In this document: one piece after another, positions 16,982 through 25,989 of the stretch
Numbering within the stretch: position 1 is the stretch's first letter
Layout: every line of letters starts with the position of its first letter
Assembly (NCBI RefSeq): GCF_000245815.1
Contig: NZ_JH601103.1
Location: forward strand, 186,001 to 250,000
Length of the DNA stretch: 64,000 nucleotides
Direction of reading: 5' to 3'
From: Dolosigranulum pigrum ATCC 51524
Lineage (GTDB): Bacteria; Bacillota; Bacilli; Lactobacillales; Carnobacteriaceae_A
Position numbers and translations under genes: made by a program
The notes under the pieces: model-generated
What the model was told of the DNA's origin: nothing
The model's input: the letters and a program-made list of their open reading frames with translations, nothing else
The model's database searches: none

Positions 16982-18123
16982 TATTCTCCCCCATTTTGAA
17001 CAACTTGTATTCGCGGTAATGTGATTTGGAAAATTGTCCAACCTGCTTCGACACGAGCGCTAATATTGCCGTGATGCAAATCAATAATACTCTTCGTAAT
17101 CGCTAAACCTAAACCACTTCCCTCAATTGCTTGAGAACGCGATTCTTCCGCCCGATAGAATCGCTCAAAAATATCCTCCAAATGAGTCGCTTCCAGCGGG
17201 GTCCCATTATTTTTTATTTGAATAATAACTTCATCTGTTGGCTCATAACACTTTACATTTACTTTCACTTGGTCCCCATCACTGCCGTATTTTAAAGCAT
17301 TCGAGAGCAAGTTGCTCACTGCTCGCACGAGTTTTTCTGTATCACCTTGCATGTGAACATGTGGTGCTTGCGTGGATACCGTCAACTGCATCGCTTGCTT
17401 CTCTGCTTCTAGTTCAAAATCTATCACTAATTGTTCTAGTAATTGTACCATATCGAACTGAGTCAGATTAAGTGGTGTCGTTGTTTGGCGAACTTTTGTG
17501 TATTCGAATAGGTTGTCCACTAAGACCTTCATCTGTTGCGCTTTCTCGAAGGCCACGCTCGCATATTGAGTCAATTCTGCCTCTGAATGATAGCGTTGAT
17601 GTTCAATCAAGCCAAGGTAGCCAATAATTGATGTAAGTGGCGTACGAATATCATGACTCACATTGGTAATTAATTCATCTTTAGACTGTTCGATCAGCCG
17701 TTCTTCTTCCATCGCTTGAAGTGCTGAATCCACTAGCATATGAATACTCTCAACAACCCGCTTGACTTCATCACGATACTGACCACGGATTCGATGTTCG
17801 AAGTTCCCTTGCGCAATATAATGCAACTCATCAATAATATGGCTCAGCTCATATTGACGTAATCGTCGCTTCAATCGCCAGTAAACTAGAATACCCATAA
17901 TAATTAATAAGAACACACCCACATACGGGGTCAACCCCCAAAACTGTTGGTCGCGAATTTGGACTAGAAATTCCTCAGACCAAACCTCACGCTTACTATC
18001 AAGTATATAAACAGCTAATCGGGTCATAATTTGATGCGTCGCCACATACATTAAGAGAATAATACCCGCCGTAATGACACCTTCCACCACTAAGCGCATT
18101 TTTTCTTTAGTCGTTAGCTTCAT
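16981..18123 (-). CDS. Sensor histidine kinase (VanS-like)
   Basis: A 380-residue membrane kinase: two membrane segments (about 12-30 and 66-81) enclosing a short outside loop of ~35 residues, a HAMP region, the phosphorylated His157 in SHDIRTPLTS, and ATPase boxes N (NLLSNALKYG), F (ERFYRAEESR) and G (GSGLGLAI). It pairs with the response regulator just upstream and is coupled to dacA downstream. The short sensing loop and the target gene suggest it detects a cell-wall signal; this is inference. Confidence 0.9.
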   Translation of the reverse strand: MKLTTKEKMRLVVEGVITAGIILLMYVATHQIMTRLAVYILDSKREVWSEEFLVQIRDQQFWGLTPYVGVFLLIIMGILVYWRLKRRLRQYELSHIIDELHYIAQGNFEHRIRGQYRDEVKRVVESIHMLVDSALQAMEEERLIEQSKDELITNVSHDIRTPLTSIIGYLGLIEHQRYHSEAELTQYASVAFEKAQQMKVLVDNLFEYTKVRQTTTPLNLTQFDMVQLLEQLVIDFELEAEKQAMQLTVSTQAPHVHMQGDTEKLVRAVSNLLSNALKYGSDGDQVKVNVKCYEPTDEVIIQIKNNGTPLEATHLEDIFERFYRAEESRSQAIEGSGLGLAITKSIIDLHHGNISARVEAGWTIFQITLPRIQVVQNGGE

Positions 18124-18157
18124 CTTCTCCCCGTCCTCTTACAATAGTTCATCCGTC

Positions 18158-18841
18158 TTATGCTTCAATCTTGTAGCCGACACCCCAGACGGTCTTAATA
18201 ATCTGTTCGCCACCTGTCGCTTGTTCGATCTTATCACGCAGATGACTCACATGGACCATTACCGTCTTTGCTGGCACTAAGCTCTCTTGCTTCCAAACTT
18301 TTTCAAAAATTTCATCTGCATTAAATACACGATTGGGGTAGCTTGCTAGTAAGTAAAGAATCCCAAATTCGAGTGCTGTCAGTGGAATCGACTGGCCATC
18401 AACTGTCTCAACTTCATGACGTTCCTTGCTAATGAGAAGCGGACCCACTTCTAACTCACCCGTATTGCGTTCAGTCTGATTATACGTACTACGCCGAATC
18501 AACGACTTCACCCGAGCCAATACTTCGAGCGGACTAAACGGCTTCACGACATAATCATCCGCTCCATTCGATAAGCCACGAATTTTATCAACATCACTCG
18601 TCTTCGCACTCAACATCAAAATCGGCAAATGCGAATATGCTCGTACTTCCTTCACCACTTCCAACCCACTCTTCTTCGGCATCATCACATCCAGGATTAA
18701 GCAATCAATTGCTTCCCTTTGAATGATATCGAGTGCCTCTTGCCCATCATATGCCTTCAATACGTCATAACCTTCATTTTTAATATAGATTTCAAGTAAA
18801 TTACAAATTTCACGATCATCATCTGCTACTAATATCCGCAT
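18158..18841 (-). CDS. OmpR/PhoB-family response regulator (VanR-like)
   Basis: A 227-residue regulator: receiver domain with the acidic pocket ADDD, phosphoacceptor Asp51 in LILDVMMP and the switch lysine in VVKPFSP, then a winged-helix DNA-binding domain ending in IIKTVWGVGYKIEA. The ATG at 18841 has GGAGGGGG just upstream; the ATG at 18856 is too early as the ribosome site overlaps its codons. The gap to the kinase is 34 bp. It probably controls the operon including dacA. Confidence 0.93.
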   Translation of the reverse strand: MRILVADDDREICNLLEIYIKNEGYDVLKAYDGQEALDIIQREAIDCLILDVMMPKKSGLEVVKEVRAYSHLPILMLSAKTSDVDKIRGLSNGADDYVVKPFSPLEVLARVKSLIRRSTYNQTERNTGELEVGPLLISKERHEVETVDGQSIPLTALEFGILYLLASYPNRVFNADEIFEKVWKQESLVPAKTVMVHVSHLRDKIEQATGGEQIIKTVWGVGYKIEA

Positions 18842-18911
18842 ACGAACCCCCTCCATTCTCTCCTATTGTATCACGATTAAGTGGCTAACTGCTTAAAAAA
18901 TGGTTAAATTA

Positions 18912-19622
18912 CTAAATATCTGTTTCACGTAGCACATAAAGATAATCAAACAAGCGATCACTTCGCGCTTGAATATCGCGTTCAGTCACACCGTACTGCC
19001 GAATGACATCAACTAATAGCTCCACTGAGTTACTCTCATAAATACCTAGCTCCTCATTAATTAATAAGCCAATCGCTCCCGGATCCCAAATCTGATCGAG
19101 CGGTCCTGGCGCTACTTGAGAAAAATACGCCTCGCTTCTCTTATCGTGCACGACACGGTACAACTCCCAATCTGAGATAGCCCCCACCTCTTCTGAGACA
19201 AGCTCAGCTAACTGTTCAGTGGATATCTTATCAAGGGGACACGCCTTAAGCGAAACCAATTCGGCTGCCGCTTGCTTCAATGTCACTGCTTCTGATCGAA
19301 TATTTAACTTCTCATGATATACAGTCAATAACTGCTCAATCTCATCTAGTGCTTCCACTCTTTCATACGTCTGACGATCCAGATCAGCTGGATTCCGCTT
19401 CACTGTAAAATATTCCGGTACCGTATCGAATCCGCCATCTGTGAAGGGGTGACAGCGCATAATACGAGCCAATCCCATTGTTGTCCCTTTTATTGCACCA
19501 TGTTTTTCAATCGCTTGTACCATATAATGACTACACGTCGGATGATAGCGACAACTCGGTGGTGTCAACGGTGAAATATAGTGCTGATACCCTTTCACCA
19601 GACCAATCAACAATCGTTTCAT
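18912..19622 (-). CDS. yidD: YidD family protein with a long extra C-terminal domain
   Basis: The first ~75 residues are a full YidD, the membrane-protein insertion efficiency factor, with the cysteine-containing motif SCRYHPTCSHYMVQAIEKHG and MRCHPFTDGGFDTVP. YidD usually ends soon after, at 70-100 residues; here another ~155 residues follow, mostly predicted helical and acidic (for example TLKQAAAELVSLKACP, SVELLVDVIRQYG) with no motif I know. The junction is in one continuous frame with no sign of an error. It has GGAGG before the ATG. The role of the extra domain is unknown. Confidence 0.85.
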   Translation of the reverse strand: MKRLLIGLVKGYQHYISPLTPPSCRYHPTCSHYMVQAIEKHGAIKGTTMGLARIMRCHPFTDGGFDTVPEYFTVKRNPADLDRQTYERVEALDEIEQLLTVYHEKLNIRSEAVTLKQAAAELVSLKACPLDKISTEQLAELVSEEVGAISDWELYRVVHDKRSEAYFSQVAPGPLDQIWDPGAIGLLINEELGIYESNSVELLVDVIRQYGVTERDIQARSDRLFDYLYVLRETDI

Positions 19623-19650
19623 TCATTTCCTCCATTCAACACACGCTAAA

Positions 19651-19684
19651 GAAAAAACACTTCCCACACATGGCAGGAAGTATT
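19651..19684 (-). terminator. Terminator of the sortase gene
   Basis: ACTTCC (19659-19664) pairs with GGAAGT (19676-19681), extended by weaker pairs; on the minus strand it is followed by GTTTTTTC. Confidence 0.8.
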
Positions 19685-19701
19685 AGACAGTTAATTATTC
19701 A

Positions 19702-20286
19702 TTATTTATTCACTGGACGTGAGTAGAAGACTGCCCGATCTGGAGCAAATCCGTACATCTCGAATGGGTAACACGTTGTCACAACGAGTACTTCCTCGCC
19801 CATCTCACGGATAACCGTTCGATCGTCAGCATCGACAATATCACGTTGATAAATCTCATATTCATACGTTCCATAAGGCATCTCTACAACAAACGTATCC
19901 CCAACTTCGATCTGGCCAAAGTCACGGAATACCGTATCGCGGTGTCCTGAGAGAACAATTTGCTCACCTTGTCCGGGGAAGGCTGTACTGGATACGTGTC
20001 CGACACCACGACGCAAGGAATCTGCATCCGCTCCTTCAACAACACCGACACTACGGTTATCTAGCTTCGGAACAGTTAAGACACCGAATGCTTCATTCTT
20101 CTCTGCCGTGAAGTTCGCAATATCATACTCTTCTTGTTCAGCTGCCTCTACTTGCTTCGTCTCGAGGACCGTTCTTGCTTCATCCAAAGTAACAGAGCTT
20201 GCATTGGCATGATCCCACGTTGTATACCCGAAGGCCATCAAGAAGAACACACCAACTGACATTAATAATCGACTAAACCATTTCAT
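19702..20286 (-). CDS. srtD: Class D sortase
   Basis: A 194-residue membrane-anchored transpeptidase that joins surface proteins to the cell wall. An N-terminal membrane segment (7-20) precedes the sortase barrel with catalytic His115 (LSGHRDTVF), Cys172 (VVTTCYPFEMYG) and Arg184 (APDRAVFYS). The TTCYPF context and the small size match class D. Class D sortases of the B. anthracis SrtC type cut LPxTA signals, and the surface protein at 40940-42424 ends in LPDTA, so it is a likely substrate. Stands alone between pepC and yidD with its own terminator. Confidence 0.88.
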   Translation of the reverse strand: MKWFSRLLMSVGVFFLMAFGYTTWDHANASSVTLDEARTVLETKQVEAAEQEEYDIANFTAEKNEAFGVLTVPKLDNRSVGVVEGADADSLRRGVGHVSSTAFPGQGEQIVLSGHRDTVFRDFGQIEVGDTFVVEMPYGTYEYEIYQRDIVDADDRTVIREMGEEVLVVTTCYPFEMYGFAPDRAVFYSRPVNK

Positions 20287-20402
20287 AAAATCCCTCCTCC
20301 CAGATTATCACACCCCTATTTTATCGAAAAAGAATATCTTTGTAAACTAGTCTGTTTCAATTTGTACCATGTATTATGTTTGAATTATGTCTTGTATGTC
20401 CT

Positions 20403-20440
20403 CTAAAAAAGCAGTCCTAATGTGAACTAGGACTGCTTAC
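20403..20440 (-). terminator. Terminator of pepC
   Basis: GCAGTCCTA (20411-20419) pairs perfectly with TAGGACTGC (20428-20436); on the minus strand TTTTTT follows. Confidence 0.9.
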
Positions 20441-20454
20441 TTCAACTCATAATC

Positions 20455-21792
20455 TTAATGAACCGTTGCGAGTGACCCCATCGGATCCCATGGGTCAAGT
20501 TCGATTATCGGCTTGTCTAGTGCCTCCAACCAAGCTTGTTCAACATATTTTCGGTCAACGGTCACTTGATACGTATATTCATCAAACCACGCATCACTCA
20601 TGGAGAAAATACCTTTATCTCCAACTTTTTCACCCCAACTGTTCTCAACTTTCCACGTAAGCGGACTACCATCATCAGCTAAGTCCACTCCAACAAGCAC
20701 CATGGCATGTGTGAGTAAACTTTCGCCATAATCAAGTCGGGCTGCTTTATCTAATCGGAGGGGATGTCCTAATGTGGCTTCATAACCATATAAGTCTTTG
20801 TCCATAATTCCTGAATCGCGATGTGACATCTTACCCACATCACAACCGAACCAGACCGGCTTCCCATCCTGAATAGAGGCAATAGCTGCTTGCTTCAAGA
20901 CTTCAATCGGTGTATTAATATACGTAATCGGCTCCCCTTCCGCTACAGTACCTAAGAATTTAACCGTATAGGCTCGCCCCATTGGTTTATCATCAGTCGG
21001 CGCATGAATTAGACTGACTAAGTTGTCTAAATGCCAATCAACATATTTTTCAAAGAATGCTTGTGGTGTTGTTTCTTCCAAGCGATGGAACACATCATCT
21101 TTATCACGATACTCATAACGGAATGACTCCGGCACTGTTCCTAATGCTTTCGTCAAGACATTGTAAATCACATACAACATCTCTTCTTTTTGCTCTGTTA
21201 AGGCTTCTGTAGAGGCTCCTTGTTCTGCTTGATCACGTAAATCTTTGGCAAATGCACGTAAATAATGTGTTAATACCGCCACTAAATGTCCTGTATTCGA
21301 TGAGTGATAGGTTTCGGGCATGACCGATTTTGGCACAGCTCCATATTTTTTCAATAAGTTGGCAAACATATCCCACTGGCCACCATCTTCAAGTGGGCTA
21401 TTCAATAAATGTTGAACAAGGCGGGAATTTAACGGTTCGTCCACTGTTTCGATGATATTATCTAAAAAATAGTTCGCCTTCTCCAACTTGTCCCAGAATA
21501 AGGCATAATTTTGGGAAAACTCGAATGTCTTCACATTCAGCGTCGCCATCGTATCTACCCGAGCTGTATTGAGAGCAGCGAATATCCAACATCTGCCACT
21601 TGACTTCTGATTCGTCATATCGCCTCGCTTCGTCTCATCCGAAAACACAAACGGATGCGAACGAACGGTATTATTATTGAGTGATGCATCATTGATTCCT
21701 ACCTTGGCAATCGCACTCTCTACTGCCTGATTAGTCGGATTATCCTGATAACGTTGGTTGAATCGATTGATTAGTTCTTGATTGATCGTCAT
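20455..21792 (-). CDS. pepC: Aminopeptidase C (cysteine peptidase family C1B)
   Basis: A 445-residue cytoplasmic aminopeptidase of the bleomycin-hydrolase type that forms a hexameric barrel and trims peptides, standard in lactic acid bacteria. Catalytic Cys68 is in SSGRCWIFAALN, the histidine in LLTHAMVLVGV and the asparagine in KVENSWGEKVG. The C-terminus (DPMGSLATVH) reaches into the active site in this family and sets the aminopeptidase mode. AAGGAAGGG precedes the ATG; two TATAAT-like boxes lie upstream beside the palindrome at 21863-21888. Confidence 0.96.
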   Translation of the reverse strand: MTINQELINRFNQRYQDNPTNQAVESAIAKVGINDASLNNNTVRSHPFVFSDETKRGDMTNQKSSGRCWIFAALNTARVDTMATLNVKTFEFSQNYALFWDKLEKANYFLDNIIETVDEPLNSRLVQHLLNSPLEDGGQWDMFANLLKKYGAVPKSVMPETYHSSNTGHLVAVLTHYLRAFAKDLRDQAEQGASTEALTEQKEEMLYVIYNVLTKALGTVPESFRYEYRDKDDVFHRLEETTPQAFFEKYVDWHLDNLVSLIHAPTDDKPMGRAYTVKFLGTVAEGEPITYINTPIEVLKQAAIASIQDGKPVWFGCDVGKMSHRDSGIMDKDLYGYEATLGHPLRLDKAARLDYGESLLTHAMVLVGVDLADDGSPLTWKVENSWGEKVGDKGIFSMSDAWFDEYTYQVTVDRKYVEQAWLEALDKPIIELDPWDPMGSLATVH

Positions 21793-21862
21793 AATATCCC
21801 TTCCTTTACTTAATAGATAGTACGGTCATTATAACACAACATATTATAAAGGTCTATTAAAT

Positions 21863-21888
21863 ATACTTTTAAGTTTACTTAAAAGTAT
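21863..21888. promoter_or_regulatory. Perfect 11-bp palindromic hairpin between DUF218 gene and pepC
   Basis: ATACTTTTAAG (21863-21873), loop TTTA, CTTAAAAGTAT (21878-21888). On the minus strand only a weak T-rich stretch follows, and TATAAT boxes of the likely pepC promoter come 20-30 bases later. It is either a weak terminator for the DUF218 gene or an operator for pepC. Confidence 0.5.
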
Positions 21889-21899
21889 CTAGCTACTAT

Positions 21900-22586
21900 T
21901 TAATAAAATTCATCTGTCTGATCGCCACCTTGATTCATATCAATTCGGTTGCTCTCATAGACCACAGTCGGCTTTAATGGTGTATAGACTTCGGCAAAAG
22001 CTTTCACCGTTGCTCCCACCTCACGTACAAATTGTGATAATTGGATATTATTATCCTCGCTAGCAGAGACCCCTACTGCTTCAAGCCCTAAGCCATTTGC
22101 CATCATCAATGCACGGCTCAAGTGACTAGATTGCGTAACAACTGCTACATGATTTACCCCAAAAACTTGTTGCAGCCGATACATACTACTATACGTATTG
22201 ATGCCTAAATGATCCAAATAAATTTGGCGACTAGGAATACCGGCCTGTTCACTTAAATAAGCCTTCATCACTGATACTTCATTATAATAAGGACCTTGAT
22301 GATCTCCCGACATAATAAACGTCGCCTCCGGATACTGTTGATAGATCTCACTTGCTTTATCTAGGCGCTTTTTAAGCACTAAACTTGGCTCTTTATTCGG
22401 TGTCACTCCTGCCCCTAAGACAACCACAACTGGGGCGTTATCAAACTGTTGACCAACTTCATCCACTGATACTTTTTGTTGAAGGGTAGATACTTGAGCG
22501 AATATATTAATTGCAATAATACCTGCGACAATGATGCCAATTCCCCACATCAAGCCTTTTAGCACAACCTTCACAACTCTCATCAT
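21900..22586 (-). CDS. YdcF/SanA-like DUF218 family membrane protein
   Basis: A 228-residue protein with one N-terminal membrane segment (about 8-28) and an outside DUF218 domain: VVVLGAGVTPNKEPS, the acidic-asparagine stretch FIMSGDHQG, and TQSSHLSRALMMAN are the conserved blocks of SanA/YdcF proteins. These are tied to envelope barrier function in other bacteria, with the reaction unresolved. Monocistronic by the look of its borders. Confidence 0.82.
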   Translation of the reverse strand: MMRVVKVVLKGLMWGIGIIVAGIIAINIFAQVSTLQQKVSVDEVGQQFDNAPVVVVLGAGVTPNKEPSLVLKKRLDKASEIYQQYPEATFIMSGDHQGPYYNEVSVMKAYLSEQAGIPSRQIYLDHLGINTYSSMYRLQQVFGVNHVAVVTQSSHLSRALMMANGLGLEAVGVSASEDNNIQLSQFVREVGATVKAFAEVYTPLKPTVVYESNRIDMNQGGDQTDEFY

Positions 22587-22628
22587 CTCTCCCTCACTCT
22601 CTCATTAATAGCTATTACCAATATGAAT

Positions 22629-22671
22629 AAAAAAATTCTTCACTGCCCAATTTCACGACAGCAAAGAATCT
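22629..22671 (-). terminator. Terminator of the DUF1002 gene
   Basis: On the minus strand GATTCTTTGCTG pairs with CAGTGAAGAAT, followed by TTTTTTTATTC. Confidence 0.78.
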
Positions 22672-22724
22672 CTCATCTTACGCTTTCAGCAACTCTAATC
22701 GCCTTGGACTATCTATTGATCACC

Positions 22725-23843
22725 TTATTCAATCGTCTCATCTTGGCCATCAATCGGTTGGTCATCTGCTGTTGGTTGCTCAACACCCATGTCTGTCTGA
22801 TCATCCGATTGTGGTGCTGCTGATTCAAAGGTTTTCTGGTCTAAGTCTTCAGTTGGATCAGTCAATGTTGGTTCTTGAATAGACGATTCCGTAACACCAT
22901 TCGATTCACCGAACAAGCCCATGATACTTTCCCAGATACTTTGGAAAAACTGGACAATACGATCCCAGAGGCCACTATCTTTAGCATCTTGTACGAATGA
23001 ATCGAAACGGCCTGAAATATCATTCGCAAAGTTATTCAATTGTTCCGTCACTTCTGTTGAGTCGATAGCACTCGTCTGCTGGTACCGTTCAAATAACGAA
23101 ATTAAGCGATCAATCTGTTCAGTTGTAATCACATTTTGCAATTGATGTTGCATAAGCGCATCATTAATAATACGTTCAATATCTTCACGTGTCGCCAACT
23201 CACCGACTTGTTGCTTCAACTCTGCCAAGTCCTTCTTAATATCAACAATGGCTTGTTCCAGCTTCACACTATCTGTTTCATCTAAGCTGGAAGCAATCTG
23301 GTTGGTGGTTTCTAATTCCACTTGAGCGACTTCCATCCGATCAGATTCTAAGTTCTCCCCATTCATGGCATAAGCTTTATACACACCTGTTAAGGCACTG
23401 GTTCCCGTCACTTGCTTAATACTTCCCACATAGATACGTGCATTGGTAATCCCAGCTGTGATCGCTGCATTCGTATACTGGAGTTGCGTCACCTGTGTAA
23501 TATTATTCGGTGTTTTATTGATAACTTCTACCCCGGAGATATTATTCTGTTTCACCACTAAGACAGATGAAATCAAGGCTGATGTATCTACCGGCGCTGT
23601 GCCTAAATACTTCCCGTAATCTTCTCCTGTAATCGGGGCTTCCACTACATCCTGACGCGAAATTTCAAAAATTCCGGCTGTCTGATTGATCTCATCGGCA
23701 TTCAAGCCTCCACCGTAGACAAACGTTGGCTTCTTCCATTCTTTCGTCTCGATCATAGCCGATGCAGATTCCACTACACCGATACTTATAATTATGGCTA
23801 CTACCATCAAGATCGTTGTTTTTATCATTTTCTTAATTGTCAT
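22725..23843 (-). CDS. DUF1002 domain secreted/membrane-associated protein
   Basis: A 372-residue exported protein: signal peptide (about 1-28, IIISIGVVESASA), then the DUF1002 body (FVYGGGLNADEINQTAGIF and TSALTGVYKAYAMNG blocks), a helical heptad-like stretch (about 205-250), a region around IVQFFQSIWESIMGLFG that may be amphipathic, and an acidic, Thr/Gln-rich tail. AGGAG sits nine bases before the ATG at 23843; a GTG six codons earlier overlaps that site and is not used. Function of the family is unknown. Ends in its own terminator. Confidence 0.75.
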   Translation of the reverse strand: MTIKKMIKTTILMVVAIIISIGVVESASAMIETKEWKKPTFVYGGGLNADEINQTAGIFEISRQDVVEAPITGEDYGKYLGTAPVDTSALISSVLVVKQNNISGVEVINKTPNNITQVTQLQYTNAAITAGITNARIYVGSIKQVTGTSALTGVYKAYAMNGENLESDRMEVAQVELETTNQIASSLDETDSVKLEQAIVDIKKDLAELKQQVGELATREDIERIINDALMQHQLQNVITTEQIDRLISLFERYQQTSAIDSTEVTEQLNNFANDISGRFDSFVQDAKDSGLWDRIVQFFQSIWESIMGLFGESNGVTESSIQEPTLTDPTEDLDQKTFESAAPQSDDQTDMGVEQPTADDQPIDGQDETIE

Positions 23844-23972
23844 TTTACTTCGCTCCTTCACCTCAAGATTATATCACGAGTATTTGCTTTTTTCATTCGA
23901 AAAGTCAGATTTTTCTATGAAAGCTTAGAAGACTCGCACAACTTTGCAACTAGATGTAGCAAGCGACTACCG

Positions 23973-25802
23973 TTAACGGGCCCCGCCACCTCCACCACCG
24001 CCAGCACCGGTTCCGCCTCCAATACCAGTTGTTCCACCAGCGCCTGTAGCTGGACTTGTCGCAGAACTGAACCCACCACTTGTAAGACCACTTGCACTCT
24101 CCACTCTCGCTCCAAATGCACCATAATAATAAGGATAATAGTAGCTATAGAACGGATAATGCGCATCTGTCTCCGATAACTCCTCTAGATAATCCATTAT
24201 CGGTTGACTAGAGCCCACTAACACACTCCAAATCATCGCTTCAGCTTCCGTATCCGCTTGATGAAATGCACTCAGAACCTGACCATAATCTTGTTCTTGC
24301 AAGTATTGACGAAACTGAACAATATGATCAACTAACGCTTGCCCTTGTTCACTCGGCACCATTGTCTCGTGTTTCGTCATCCAATATCTCGTATGGCCAA
24401 AACGGAAGTATCCCTCTGCTTCTAAGTAATCTTCCGAATAGTCCATTAAGTAATCAGCCAAGTAATTCATCTGCTTAGCATGGTGTTTATGCCATTTTTT
24501 CAATGCTTCACCGGTCACCTGCCCAGTTGTATCAGCGGCATCCATCAAGATCGCCCAGAGTGCATCCTCATAGGTTCCCGTATAGGTTTCAGCTTTGACT
24601 TCACGCAAAACATCATCCGCAGAAAAATCTGTTCGTGCCACAATCTCTGCATAATCATGAATCTGGATGGTTGGATGATGCGTCGTTCCTCTCCAGAGTG
24701 AGGTCTCTTTCTGACCAGCCAACGTTATTAAGTTCTGAGTCGCCCACTTCATAAAGTAAGCTTGCATAATCTCTTCGAAGTGACCATAACCTAACTGATG
24801 AAGCACCTTGGCAATACCGGCATAATCATCAACAAGAGGCGGTTCACTGCGCTCTAATCCGTCATGCTGACGTTCCAATTCTGCTGTCGGTAAGATATGT
24901 CCAAGCTTACGCATATGTTGTCGGAATTTATAATCTAGGCGGAAAATTCCTCCTAACAAGGCACCAATCCCGCCAATAACTCCTGTAATAATGAGGGCAA
25001 TCGTCTTGCCAGATAGCGAATCATCTCCGATATGTCCAGCTGTATCCGTACTGCTAGCGGTTCCCGTCGCTTCTTCGATATCATAAACAGATCCTTCCAG
25101 TGCCTGTTGACGTTGCTCAAGCAAGGTCTGATCCCGCATAGCTGTCAAATCAAAGAATGCTTCCGGAAACTGTAAGAGCAACGTGGCGCCTTCCGAAGCA
25201 GTCTCAGTCGAGGTCCATATAATCTCCTCTCCGTCCAACTGAATATCTCCTTTGAAGCCAAAGCCCCAGAAATTCACATTTTCAGTAGATAGTGGCTCGC
25301 CGTCAATTTTTTTGACACGAATTGTTAAGGATTCAGCGGGAATATCACTAAACGTATCAAAATTCCAATACAGCGCTTGGCCATCTTGCAATTGCTTCAC
25401 TAAGTTGGATAAGTTGTACGTTAAATGATATGATTGCTGACCATGCGTGCCCATTCCCCACGCTAGCTCATACGTTCCATCGCCTTGATCAATAATCCCA
25501 TATTTCCCCGCTTTTTCTTCCAAGGAAGCATCAATATCCCACTCATCAACGGGCTGATAACCTTCCACCGAAAAATCAATCAATGATTCTTGCGCTAAAT
25601 TCGGCAAGGTGAAGTACAACTCTGTTCCCTCATCAACCGTCATCTCTCGCTGTTCAGATACAACGGCTGTTCCATCTGACTGCAAGCTAATATCAATCAC
25701 TAAGCGGTGCAATTCATTAGCGCTAACATCATGATTAACTCCGATGAGTAGACCGAACAGCGCTACGAACATCATCATTCCTCTAATATACCATCGTTTC
25801 AT
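23973..25802 (-). CDS. DUF2207 family membrane protein with Gly-rich tail
   Basis: A 609-residue predicted membrane protein: signal peptide (1-29), an outside beta domain (RLVIDISLQSDGTAVVSEQ, as at the start of DUF2207), a membrane segment near 265-290 (IALIITGVIGGIGALLGGIF), a large cytoplasmic helical part, and a tail that ends in a glycine run typical of DUF2207 proteins. The start at 25802 has GGGAGG six bases before; the longer frame begins inside the upstream gene. It overlaps or abuts a 61-residue gene and the oxidoreductase gene, forming one operon. Function unknown. Confidence 0.8.
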   Translation of the reverse strand: MKRWYIRGMMMFVALFGLLIGVNHDVSANELHRLVIDISLQSDGTAVVSEQREMTVDEGTELYFTLPNLAQESLIDFSVEGYQPVDEWDIDASLEEKAGKYGIIDQGDGTYELAWGMGTHGQQSYHLTYNLSNLVKQLQDGQALYWNFDTFSDIPAESLTIRVKKIDGEPLSTENVNFWGFGFKGDIQLDGEEIIWTSTETASEGATLLLQFPEAFFDLTAMRDQTLLEQRQQALEGSVYDIEEATGTASSTDTAGHIGDDSLSGKTIALIITGVIGGIGALLGGIFRLDYKFRQHMRKLGHILPTAELERQHDGLERSEPPLVDDYAGIAKVLHQLGYGHFEEIMQAYFMKWATQNLITLAGQKETSLWRGTTHHPTIQIHDYAEIVARTDFSADDVLREVKAETYTGTYEDALWAILMDAADTTGQVTGEALKKWHKHHAKQMNYLADYLMDYSEDYLEAEGYFRFGHTRYWMTKHETMVPSEQGQALVDHIVQFRQYLQEQDYGQVLSAFHQADTEAEAMIWSVLVGSSQPIMDYLEELSETDAHYPFYSYYYPYYYGAFGARVESASGLTSGGFSSATSPATGAGGTTGIGGGTGAGGGGGGGAR

Positions 25803-25803
25803 C

Positions 25804-25989
25804 TTAATCCTCCCATTCTTCAGGTGACCACAGTGTTCCATCCAGTTCTCCTTGATTTTGCTGGCGTCGTAACACTAATTCCTCAATTAAGGTACTTGCT
25901 TCTAAGTAAAGGGCCTTTTGTGTATAATTCTGACTTGCTTCAGCTCGTTTAGCTAGCTCAGCTCGGGCCCAATCTGCTCTCTCCATCAT
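25804..25989 (-). CDS. Small helical protein of the DUF2207 operon
   Basis: About 61 residues, charged and strongly helical (RAELAKRAEASQNYTQKALY, LEASTLIEELVLRRQQ). Its ATG lies in an ATGATGATG run that overlaps the stop of the oxidoreductase gene, with GGAGG six bases before the second ATG, and its stop is followed by the next start after one base-scale spacing; so it is almost surely translated. I do not recognise a family. Confidence 0.6.
   Translation of the reverse strand: MMERADWARAELAKRAEASQNYTQKALYLEASTLIEELVLRRQQNQGELDGTLWSPEEWED

Noticed and set aside
16981..18158. Reading of the two-component/dacA unit as a true VanY glycopeptide-resistance operon
   Set aside because: The carboxypeptidase has SxxK, SxN and KTG motifs of S11 penicillin-binding proteins, not the metallo VanY type, and no vanHAX genes are present.
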